Part shown: in pieces, positions 56,775 to 64,000 of the stretch
Layout: each line of letters begins with the position of its first letter
Position numbering within the stretch: the first letter of the stretch is position 1
Assembly (NCBI RefSeq): GCF_023337795.1
Contig: NZ_JALIRS010000002.1
Span: 372,001 to 436,000, forward strand
Direction: 5' to 3'
Source of the DNA: Lysinibacillus sp. BPa_S21
Lineage (GTDB): Bacteria; Bacillota; Bacilli; Bacillales_A; Planococcaceae
Length of the DNA stretch: 64,000 nucleotides
Notes under the pieces: model-generated
Seen by the model: the letters and a program-made list of their open reading frames with translations, nothing else
Told to the model about the DNA's origin: nothing
Database searches by the model: none
Translations under genes and position numbers: made by a program

Positions 56775-57863
56775 ATGTCAAAGGTTGAAGAAATTCAAAA
56801 CTATTTACAACAACATCAAATTGATGCCGCTTTCGTAACTACACCAGACAATGTTTTTTACGTTTCAGGCTTTAAAAGTGATCCACATGAGAGATTACTT
56901 GGCGTGATGATTTTTAAAGAGGCAGAACCTTTTTTAATTTGCCCCAAAATGGAAATCCCAGATGCGAAGGATGCAGGCTGGCCTTATGATGTCATTGGTC
57001 ACCAAGATACTGAAAATTCAATGGAAGTTCTTGCCCAAGCGATAAAAGCTCGTAATGTTAACCCACAAACGTTTGCTATTGAAAAAGCTCAACTTATTGT
57101 AGAGCGTTTAGAAGCCCTACAACAATCATTCCCACAAGCAAGTTTCGTTCGACTCGACGAAAAAATCAATGCGATGCGAGTTATAAAAGATGAAACTGAA
57201 TTGGAAAAATTACGCAAAGCTGCTGAATTAGCTGACTATGCTATCGAAATCGGCTGTAAAGAAATCGCTGAAGGCAAAACAGAAATGGAAATCTTAACAG
57301 CGATAGAAAGCGCTATTAAAGATAAAGGCTGCAAAATGTCGTTTGAAACAATGGTATTGAGCGGTCCAAAGACAGCCTCTCCACACGGTAAACCAGGTGC
57401 TCGAAAAATAGAAAAAGGCGATATGATATTATTCGATCTTGGTGTCATTTACGACGGTTATTGCTCTGACATTACACGTACAGTTGCCTTTGGTGAACCT
57501 AGTGAGGCACAAAAGGAAATCTACAACACAGTCTTATCTGCTAACATGAATGCAATTGCAGCAGTAAAACCAGGTGTTCGCGCAATGGATTTAGATATTA
57601 TCGCTCGTGATACGATCTCTAACGCAGGCTATGGCGAATATTTCACACACCGACTTGGTCATGGACTAGGCATTTCCGTACATGAATTCCCTTCTGTTAC
57701 AGGCGCAAATGAAATGACTATGGAGGAAGGCATGGTCTTCACAATTGAACCAGGTATCTATAAATCTGATGTGACAGGTGTCCGTATTGAGGATGATGTA
57801 GTAGTAACAAAAGACGGCGTAGAAGTACTAACAAAATTCCCTAAAGATTTGATTGTACTTTAA
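56775..57863 (+). CDS. M24B family Xaa-Pro peptidase
   Basis: A 362-residue aminopeptidase P / prolidase-type enzyme cleaving peptides with a proline in second place. The N-terminal creatinase-like domain spans about 1-130. The pita-bread catalytic domain has the five metal ligands in FDLGVIYDGYCSDITR (two Asp), HRLGHGLGISVHEFP (His), FTIEPGIY (Glu) and VRIEDDV (Glu). The ribosome site is AAGAGGAGG. B. subtilis has several paralogues (YqhT, YkvY, PapB), so I give no symbol. Confidence 0.92.
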   Translation: MSKVEEIQNYLQQHQIDAAFVTTPDNVFYVSGFKSDPHERLLGVMIFKEAEPFLICPKMEIPDAKDAGWPYDVIGHQDTENSMEVLAQAIKARNVNPQTFAIEKAQLIVERLEALQQSFPQASFVRLDEKINAMRVIKDETELEKLRKAAELADYAIEIGCKEIAEGKTEMEILTAIESAIKDKGCKMSFETMVLSGPKTASPHGKPGARKIEKGDMILFDLGVIYDGYCSDITRTVAFGEPSEAQKEIYNTVLSANMNAIAAVKPGVRAMDLDIIARDTISNAGYGEYFTHRLGHGLGISVHEFPSVTGANEMTMEEGMVFTIEPGIYKSDVTGVRIEDDVVVTKDGVEVLTKFPKDLIVL

Positions 57864-57896
57864 TTGACAATATTTACTCAGGTAAAGTGAGACTTT

Positions 57897-57931
57897 AATC
57901 AGTGGGAATTTTATTTCATCCTCCACTGATT
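57897..57931 (+). terminator. Terminator after the M24 peptidase gene
   Basis: A 9-bp perfect stem (AATCAGTGG and complement) with a 17-nt loop, 33 nt after the stop. Confidence 0.65.
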
Positions 57932-57950
57932 ATTAGTTATGTGAGATAAA

Positions 57951-57986
57951 AAAGGAAGCAGCCATTATAGCAATGGTGCTTCCTTT
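57951..57986 (-). terminator. Terminator of the abgT-M20 operon
   Basis: AAAGGAAGCA / TGCTTCCTTT stem, followed on the minus strand by TTTATC. Confidence 0.82.
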
Positions 57987-58000
57987 CATTATGTCATTGA

Positions 58001-59185
58001 TTATTTTTCCAAATAATCAAGAGTTGCCTGACCTAAAACATTTGCAGCTATGCGGAGCGAGCGTTCGTCGATATCAAATTTAGGATGGTGATGAGGATAT
58101 ACTTCCGTCCAAGAAGGATTTTGCGCACCTACAAAGAAAAATGCACCTGGTTTTTCTTCTAAATAGTAAGCAAAATCTTCTCCCCCCATCGTAGGATCGA
58201 CAATTTCAACAGCTTTGACACTAGACACCTTTTCGGCTGCCTTGATAACATGCTCCGTTTCTGCTGGATGATTCACAACAGGTGGATAGCCTCTACGGTA
58301 TTCATATTCATACTCAGCCCTTGTTAAATAGCAAGTAGCTATTAGTACTTCTTCAATTTCTTGTTCAAGGAGATCACGCTCTTCGTTATGGAATGTACGG
58401 ACCGTTCCTTTCATATACACTTTATCTGCTATAACATTAAATGGGTTGAGTGCCTCAATATGTCCAATTGACACTACAGCTGGGCGTAGCGGATTTACTC
58501 GGCGTGCTACAAGCTGTTGTAAATTCGTAATAAATTGTGCAGCTAGTACAATCGAATCTTTCGTTTCATTTGGCGTAGAACCATGCCCACCCTTCCCTTT
58601 GATTGTTATATCAATAGAATCTGCCGCAGCCATAAATGGTCCAGATGCTATTTGCACTTTACCAAGTTCTGCAGGAGCCCATAAATGCGTCCCGAAAATT
58701 ACATCAACACCTTCTAGACAGCCATCCTCTATCATAGACTTTGCTCCACCCGGCGCTAACTCTTCAGCGTGTTGATGGATGAAAACAATCGTTCCTGCTA
58801 AATCTGCTTGCATTTTGTTTAATGCCTTCGCTAATACAAGTAGAGTTGCTGTATGCCCATCATGCCCACAAGCATGCATTCGACCCTTGATTTTAGATTG
58901 GAATGGTAGCCCCGTCTCTTCCGTAATTGCTAATGCATCGAAATCCGCCCGAAGTGCCACTGTTTTACCTGGTTTGCCTCCAATAAGTTTTGCGACAACG
59001 CCATTACCCCCTACGCCTTCTCGCACCTCATGTCCTAATGCACGATGAAACGCGGCAATTGTTTTAGGGGTTTCTACCTCTTCAAAAGAAAGCTCTGGAT
59101 TTTCATGAAAATGACGACGCAGTGCAATCATTTCCTCCTCGAATTGTTCAAGTAATGTTGAAAGTTGTACATGTTGTGCAATCAT
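58001..59185 (-). CDS. M20 family amidohydrolase
   Basis: A 394-residue zinc amidohydrolase of the M20D group (hippurate, N-acyl-amino-acid or aminobenzoyl-glutamate hydrolases). Metal-binding motifs are HACGHDGHTA and HQHAEELAPGG, and the lid domain has KGKGGHGSTPNE. The C-terminal PTMGGEDFAYYLE is typical. It follows an AbgT-type transporter gene by 82 nt on the same strand. That pairing suggests cleavage of an imported N-acyl or aminobenzoyl amino acid. The exact substrate cannot be assigned. The ribosome site is AGGAGG. Confidence 0.9.
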   Translation of the reverse strand: MIAQHVQLSTLLEQFEEEMIALRRHFHENPELSFEEVETPKTIAAFHRALGHEVREGVGGNGVVAKLIGGKPGKTVALRADFDALAITEETGLPFQSKIKGRMHACGHDGHTATLLVLAKALNKMQADLAGTIVFIHQHAEELAPGGAKSMIEDGCLEGVDVIFGTHLWAPAELGKVQIASGPFMAAADSIDITIKGKGGHGSTPNETKDSIVLAAQFITNLQQLVARRVNPLRPAVVSIGHIEALNPFNVIADKVYMKGTVRTFHNEERDLLEQEIEEVLIATCYLTRAEYEYEYRRGYPPVVNHPAETEHVIKAAEKVSSVKAVEIVDPTMGGEDFAYYLEEKPGAFFFVGAQNPSWTEVYPHHHPKFDIDERSLRIAANVLGQATLDYLEK

Positions 59186-59267
59186 TCAAATTCCTCCTAT
59201 TATTATCAAATAAGCCTTGTCTAGTTGCGTCACTCAGTCGTTCCCACAGGACGTGGGATTCTTCTGT

Positions 59268-60791
59268 TTAACGAAGATAAATGTAATCTCCTGGTCCAAG
59301 TGGTAATCCCAGTAAGAACCAAATAGCAAATAATATAATCCAACCAATCGAGAAGAATATAGTATATGGGAATAACGCCGAAATGAGTGTTCCGATTCCG
59401 ATATTTTTATCGTAACGTCTTGCAAATGCTAATAAAATAGCAAAATATGCAAGCATTGGTGTAATAGGATTTGTAATCGAATCTCCTACCCGATACGCTA
59501 CTTGTGTTACTGCTGGTGAATAATTAAGATACATAAACATTGGTACAAAAATCGGCGCTAATAATGCCCATTTTGCAGAGGCACTCGCAATCAGTAAATT
59601 AACGAATGCACAGATCACAACAAATCCAATAATCATTGGTAAACCTGTGAAATTTAATGCCTGTAAAAATTCTGCTCCTTTAATTGCAACAATGGAGCCA
59701 ATATTACTCCAATTGAAGTACGCAATCATTTGAGAAGCAACAAATGCAAGTACGATAAACGATGACATATCTGCAATGGATTTAAATATTTTTTCTGCTA
59801 CATCCTTGTCACTCTTTACCTCTTTTGCTGCAATACCATACGCCAACGCTGGTAATAGGAAAAAGAACAGCATAATTGGTACAATACCCGTCATAAATGG
59901 TGAATTTAAAAAGCCGCCTGTTTCAGGATCTCGTAGTAGACCGTTTGATGGTATTACTGTATAGGCAATAATCGCAGAATAGATAATTGCAACAATCGCT
60001 GCCCACCTTAAACCACGCATCTCTAGCGGTGTCAATGGTTCGAGTACGCTAATTTCTCCTTTATAATCGCCAAAACGGGGTTCTGTAAACTTTTTTGTCA
60101 CCCATGTACCAATAAATATTAAAACAAATGTTGAGGCAATTAAGAAATAATAGTTCATTGTAGCGCGACCTGTATAATCTGGATCTACAATACGAGCAGC
60201 AGATTCTGTAATACCTAATAATAATACATCGATTGAACTAATTAATAAATTTGCACTAAAGCCACCAGCAACAGCCGCATACGTCACAATTAAACCTACT
60301 AAAGGGTTACGACCTAAACTCATAAAAATAAGTGCCGCCACTGGAGGTAGAATAATAAAAGCCGCATCTGCAGCCAAATTGCCCACTAAACCTGTTAAAA
60401 TAATCACTGGTACAATTAATTTCTGTGGTGCGCTCATAACAGTCTTTTTCATAATCGCAGAAATCAGACCTGTCTGTTCCGCCAAACCAATTCCAATCAT
60501 TGACACAATAACTAAGCCCAGTGGCGGAAATCCTGTAAAATTACTTTGCATTTGTGTAACGATTAAAATTAAGCCCTCTCGACTCAATAAATTAACGACT
60601 TCTATCGTTTCATTCGTTCCTGGTTTTACAGCCGAAATACCCATAACATCTAATACCCAAGATAAGATGAGTACTAATAATGCCATAATAACAAATAATG
60701 TAATTGGATCTGGCAATTTATTACCAGTACGTTCAATTATATCGAGCATCTTATCGACAAACGATTTTTTTGGAGTTATTTCATGTTGCAT
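59268..60791 (-). CDS. abgT: AbgT family transporter
   Basis: A 507-residue membrane protein with about eleven to thirteen segments, starting with an amphipathic FVDKMLDIIERTGNKLPDPI and carrying the AbgT hallmark GNLAADAAFIILPPVAALIF. AbgT takes up p-aminobenzoyl-glutamate in E. coli, but relatives such as MtrF export drugs or sulfonamides. The downstream M20 hydrolase favours uptake and breakdown here. It appears to be first in a two-gene operon. Confidence 0.9.
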   Translation of the reverse strand: MQHEITPKKSFVDKMLDIIERTGNKLPDPITLFVIMALLVLILSWVLDVMGISAVKPGTNETIEVVNLLSREGLILIVTQMQSNFTGFPPLGLVIVSMIGIGLAEQTGLISAIMKKTVMSAPQKLIVPVIILTGLVGNLAADAAFIILPPVAALIFMSLGRNPLVGLIVTYAAVAGGFSANLLISSIDVLLLGITESAARIVDPDYTGRATMNYYFLIASTFVLIFIGTWVTKKFTEPRFGDYKGEISVLEPLTPLEMRGLRWAAIVAIIYSAIIAYTVIPSNGLLRDPETGGFLNSPFMTGIVPIMLFFFLLPALAYGIAAKEVKSDKDVAEKIFKSIADMSSFIVLAFVASQMIAYFNWSNIGSIVAIKGAEFLQALNFTGLPMIIGFVVICAFVNLLIASASAKWALLAPIFVPMFMYLNYSPAVTQVAYRVGDSITNPITPMLAYFAILLAFARRYDKNIGIGTLISALFPYTIFFSIGWIILFAIWFLLGLPLGPGDYIYLR

Positions 60792-60950
60792 ACATATTTC
60801 ATCCTCTTTAATTTTAATAATCTAAAAAATCGATTAATTCAAATATTCTGATTCCTGTATGTACAAAAATTCCACTTTAAGTTCTTTTAAAAACAAAAGG
60901 AAAGAAATCTATTAGAATTGGAATATTATATTATATTAAAATGCTAGAAG

Positions 60951-60988
60951 AATAAGGGAACGTATCAAATTGAACCGCTCCCTTATTT
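60951..60988 (-). terminator. ald terminator
   Basis: AATAAGGGA / TCCCTTATT stem with extra G-C pairs inside, just after the ald stop on the minus strand. Confidence 0.75.
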
Positions 60989-60992
60989 GCAT

Positions 60993-62108
60993 TTATTGAA
61001 TTAATTCATCAACATTTACAAATGGCAAACCTTGAGAATCTGCCACTGCCTTGTAAACAAGATGTCCATCTATAGTATTAACACCTTTTTTCAGCGCAGC
61101 ATTTTCTACACATGCTTGTCTGTAACCCTTATTAGCGATTTGAAGTGCATAAGGAATTGTATTGTTTGTTAAAGCAATTGTTGATGTACGCGGTACAGCT
61201 CCTGGCATATTTGCTACAGCATAATGTACAACTCCATGTTTTACATAAGTTGGATCATCATGTGTTGTCACTCGATCAGATGTCTCAAAAATACCACCTT
61301 GGTCAATAGCAATATCAACTACTACTGAGCCTGGCTGCATTGACTGAATCATTTCCTCAGAAACAAGCTTTGGTGCTTTAGCTCCCGGAATTAAAACTGC
61401 ACCGACTACTAAATCTGAGTTTTTCACTGATTCTGCAATATTATAAGGATTAGACATTAATGTTTGAACATCACGGCCAAACAAATCTTCTAATTGACGT
61501 AAACGCTCTGGGCTTAAATCAATAACCGTTACATCGGCACCCATTCCGACAGCTATTTTCGCAGCATTTGTTCCAGCAATACCGCCACCAATCACTGTAA
61601 CTTTACCGCGTGGTACACCAGATACGCCACCTAGTAAAATTCCTTTACCTTCATGATTTTTCTCTAAGAATTGTGCACCAATTTGCGTTGCCATTTTACC
61701 AGCAACTTCACTCATTGGTGTTAAAAGCGGTAAAGAACCATTTGCTATTTGCACTGTTTCGTATGCAATGCCTACAACTTTTTTATTTAAAAGTGCCCGC
61801 GTTAGCTCTAGCTCTGGCGCTAAATGTAAATAAGTAAATAGGATCTGACCCTCATAGAAGTAATCATATTCTGATGCTACGGGTTCCTTTACTTTCATGA
61901 TCATTTCTTGCGCCCATGCTTCTTTTGCAGTCTCCACAATATGAGCACCCGCAGAAACGTAGTCTGCATCTGTAAAGCTTGAGCCTAAACCGGCACCAGT
62001 TTCAATGTACACTTCATGACCTGCATTTGTTAATGTAACAACTCCTGCTGGTGTCATAGCTACACGATTTTCATTGTTTTTAATCTCTTTTGGAATACCA
62101 ATCTTCAT
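60993..62108 (-). CDS. ald: Alanine dehydrogenase
   Basis: A 371-residue NAD enzyme converting L-alanine to pyruvate and ammonia, used in sporulation and alanine use by Bacillus. The protein opens [20 protein letters not shown] with the substrate-site arginine and lysine, and the Rossmann motif is [14 protein letters not shown]. The ribosome site is AAGGGG. It is monocistronic and diverges from the universal stress gene across a 397-bp spacer. Confidence 0.97.
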   Translation of the reverse strand: MKIGIPKEIKNNENRVAMTPAGVVTLTNAGHEVYIETGAGLGSSFTDADYVSAGAHIVETAKEAWAQEMIMKVKEPVASEYDYFYEGQILFTYLHLAPELELTRALLNKKVVGIAYETVQIANGSLPLLTPMSEVAGKMATQIGAQFLEKNHEGKGILLGGVSGVPRGKVTVIGGGIAGTNAAKIAVGMGADVTVIDLSPERLRQLEDLFGRDVQTLMSNPYNIAESVKNSDLVVGAVLIPGAKAPKLVSEEMIQSMQPGSVVVDIAIDQGGIFETSDRVTTHDDPTYVKHGVVHYAVANMPGAVPRTSTIALTNNTIPYALQIANKGYRQACVENAALKKGVNTIDGHLVYKAVADSQGLPFVNVDELIQ

Positions 62109-62505
62109 CTTCCCTATCCCCTTCCATTACCAAAAAATAAGCACATTTTGTTACATACTCTTCGATGTATTGATGCACCCCTTGCATTTCCATATTACCA
62201 AACATAAACAAAAAATGCTTTAATTAAAATAATAATAGAAAAAATTTATAATATTTACACAATACTAAATATTCTAACTGGATTGAATAGTAATTTTCCA
62301 CCCCGTATATTTATTTGGAACATACAGTATTTTTATTAATCGATACGACAGAAATTCCGAAGAACGTCACGTATGTAACAAAAATAACCTGTAGTCAATT
62401 GTGAATTAAATGCCTTCACTTTTTCACATTTTTTCTTCCGGAAAGTATTTCCTTTAGAAAATCATTTGGTATAATCAACTTATACAAATCTGGGAGGTAA
62501 TTCAA
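62109..62505. promoter_or_regulatory. Divergent promoter region between ald and the usp gene
   Basis: A 397-bp AT-rich spacer without a credible gene. A perfect TATAAT at 62470-62475 lies 30 nt upstream of the usp start and probably is its -10. No matching -35 is obvious, so an activator or another sigma factor may be involved. I could not place the ald promoter. Confidence 0.5.
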
Positions 62506-62955
62506 ATGGCTAATAAATATAAAAGCATTGTAGTTGCAGTAGACGGTTCTAAGGAAGCTGAATACGCTTTCCGTAAATCGATTGACGTAGCAAAACGTAA
62601 CGAAGGTGCCGTATTAAATTTAGTAAATGTTATTGATACACGTTCATTCGCTGCAATCGAAGCATATGACCGTTCAATTGCTGAGCGTGCTCAAGCATTC
62701 TCTGAAGAGCTATTAAATGGTTACAAAAAACAAGCTGAAGAAGCAGGCTTAACTAATGTTAACCTTGTAATTGAATACGGCTCACCAAAAAATATCATTA
62801 CAAAAGAGCTTTCTAAAATTGTAGACGCAGACTTAATCATCTGTGGTGCAACTGGTCTAAATGCAGTAGAACGCTTCCTTATCGGTTCAGTATCTGAAGC
62901 AATTGTACGCTCAGCTAAATGTGACGTACTTGTTATCCGTACACCTGAAAATTAA
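62506..62955 (+). CDS. Universal stress protein, UspA family
   Basis: A 149-residue single-domain Usp. It opens with YKSIVVAVDGSKEAEYAF and keeps the ATP-binding signature GATGLNAVERFLIGSVSEAI (G-x2-G-x9-G-S), so it is of the nucleotide-binding type. Usp proteins form dimers and aid survival during growth arrest or stress. The gene has a strong GGGAGG ribosome site and its own terminator. Confidence 0.95.
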   Translation: MANKYKSIVVAVDGSKEAEYAFRKSIDVAKRNEGAVLNLVNVIDTRSFAAIEAYDRSIAERAQAFSEELLNGYKKQAEEAGLTNVNLVIEYGSPKNIITKELSKIVDADLIICGATGLNAVERFLIGSVSEAIVRSAKCDVLVIRTPEN

Positions 62956-62968
62956 TTTTGTCTTACAT

Positions 62969-62997
62969 AAAAGGTATCCAATGTTGGATACCTTTTT
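62969..62997 (+). terminator. usp terminator
   Basis: AAAAGGTATCCA / TGGATACCTTTT stem followed by TCTTATTG. The same AAGGTATCC stem recurs at 63541. Confidence 0.88.
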
Positions 62998-63271
62998 CTT
63001 ATTGTTGAAAAATATTATGTCAATGGGATTAAAGAGTCTTTGATGGTTCCATAACACGGAGTGAGTTGAAAATCTGAAGCCACTATTGTATTAAAATCTA
63101 TAATCAAACACTAAAAAGATCTTCGATAAATTTGATTATTTTTTTGTATAAGGCAAGTTGCAAGTTCCTATAACGTGCTAAAAAGCAGTGTCTCATATAG
63201 GTTTTCAACACTTAGCTATTGTGCTTAAAACATTCTATAGTCCACACCAAAAGATACACGCTAAGTGAATT

Positions 63272-63464
63272 GGTTGATTGGAGTGGAGACTGGGCGACTC
63301 CTAGGGGATTAGCGATAGGGGAACGAAGGCTAAGAGCATCACGTCCTGTGATAACGCCTTCGTGACCAACATCCTGTTGCCCCGAGACCCTGGAGCGAGC
63401 ATCGCGAGTGAAGCGGCTCATCGGACGCCCCCAGGAAAGCGCCCAGCCGGAGCGGAAATCAACC
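63272..63464. repeat. Inter-operon composite repeat (reverse orientation)
   Basis: It runs from GGTTGATTGGAGTGGAGACT to CCAGCCGGAGCGGAAATCAA then CC. It contains the CGAAGGC (63324-63330) to GCCTTCG (63356-63362) hairpin, CCGAGACCCTGGAGCGAGC and GCGGCTCATCGGACGCCCC. No 37-bp module is present. Nothing else is visible in 62998-63540. Confidence 0.88.
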
Positions 63465-63540
63465 CTCTCGTTTTTGAGGCGACTCGAAGTGAAACTAACA
63501 GTTATATTGATACACATGCTTATATATAATAGACAAACTA

Positions 63541-63570
63541 AAAAAGGTATCCTAATTCGGATACCTTTTT
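63541..63570 (-). terminator. Terminator of the methyltransferase gene
   Basis: AAAAAGGTATCC / GGATACCTTTTT with a 6-nt loop, followed on the minus strand by TAGTTTG. Confidence 0.85.
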
Positions 63571-63573
63571 TAC

Positions 63574-64000
63574 TTATTTACCTTCTTGCCACATCTTCAC
63601 TTTTTCAAAGAACATAGCAAGAGCTTGTTTATTTTGCATATTTGGTACTTTTGCTAACAGTACCTCTTTTGGAGCTTTAAATTCTTTACCTTGTTTTTGC
63701 AAAATGACTATGCTCTTTTCAAGTGCTTTATTAGCGAACATTGTATCTGGCAATTGAATAATTGCTTGAATCCAAGCATGCTTTTGAATGTATTTATGAA
63801 GTTGTTTCGATTGCTCAGATTCGAAGAGATGGGTTGGTGCTAGGAAAAATAAGTAGCCTCCATCCTTCGTGTAGTTAATAGACTGCTCAATAAATAAATG
63901 ATGGGCATAACTCATTCCTTCTGAAGGGCATAATTCATAATCTAATGCGATATCTTCATTCGGGTAATATCCGACCGGTAAATCACAAACAACAGCATCT
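63574..64000 (-). CDS. ytxK: Class I SAM-dependent methyltransferase, YtxK type (cut by window edge)
   Basis: The C-terminal 141 codons of a gene that continues past the window. The frame is open to the last base and carries DLPVGYYPNEDIALDY upstream of the first visible ATG (63915). That stretch corresponds to the catalytic (D/N)PP(Y/F)-type motif of N6-adenine-like methyltransferases. Later segments GGYLFFLAPTHLFES and IIQLPDTMFANKALEKSIVI fit the family. B. subtilis ytxK lies beside ackA. The substrate is unknown. Confidence 0.8.
   Translation of the reverse strand, partial: DAVVCDLPVGYYPNEDIALDYELCPSEGMSYAHHLFIEQSINYTKDGGYLFFLAPTHLFESEQSKQLHKYIQKHAWIQAIIQLPDTMFANKALEKSIVILQKQGKEFKAPKEVLLAKVPNMQNKQALAMFFEKVKMWQEGK

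Overview
The window is a stretch of chromosome from a low-GC, endospore-forming member of the Bacillales. The evidence is the small acid-soluble spore proteins SspH and SspI, a SleL-type spore-cortex hydrolase, a DnaB/DnaI helicase-loading pair, a B. subtilis-like gene order, AT-rich spacers and strong GGAGG ribosome sites. Gene content and protein sequence point to Lysinibacillus or a close relative. That assignment rests on recall, not on a search.

Layout. 1-7.5 kb: mixed accessory and sporulation genes (start of an FAD oxidoreductase, sleL-like, three small spore genes, a membrane EAL protein, a sigma factor, a FAD-linked oxidase). 7.6-7.9 kb: what looks like the remnant of a type I toxin transcript. 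7.9-13.3 kb: argF, a marR/serine-hydrolase pair, an M42 peptidase, dUTPase, ysdB and ysdA. 13.3-26.8 kb: a housekeeping block read leftward (infC-rpmI-rplT, thrS behind a T-box, dnaI-dnaB-nrdR, gapB, coaE-mutM-polA). 27-36.7 kb: hflKC, lrgAB, phoPR, a hot-dog protein and an ECF sigma/membrane-protein pair. 37-49.3 kb: a SUKH protein, then central metabolism (mdh, icd, citZ, pyk-pfkA, accD-accA) with an adjacent FadR-type regulator. 49.4-64 kb: dnaE, nrnA, ytpI, ytoI, ytkL, peptidases, an abgT-M20 pair, ald, a universal stress protein and a truncated YtxK-type methyltransferase. Most genes are on the minus strand.

How the genes work together. TCA-cycle genes (citZ, icd, mdh) and lower glycolysis (pfkA, pyk) flank the acetyl-CoA carboxylase carboxyltransferase genes. 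Replication genes (dnaI, dnaB, dnaE, polA), repair (mutM, dUTPase) and nrdR form a second theme. Regulation readable from the DNA includes an L20-type leader with an ATT start on infC, a T-box on thrS, a sigma-W-type promoter on ysdB, an ArgR-like box on argF and a TGGTCTGGCCA operator in front of the FadR-type gene.

The non-coding DNA is the least ordinary part. Three repeat families fill the spaces between operons. First is a modular element of about 70-385 bp with imperfect terminal inverted repeats (ten copies, one badly degraded). Second is a 21-bp-period array family with a TATC core (four loci). Third is a palindrome with ATTATGCC/GGCATAAT arms (four loci). A 37-bp module occurs inside several copies of the first family. 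I saw no rRNA, tRNA, CRISPR array, prophage or transposase gene.
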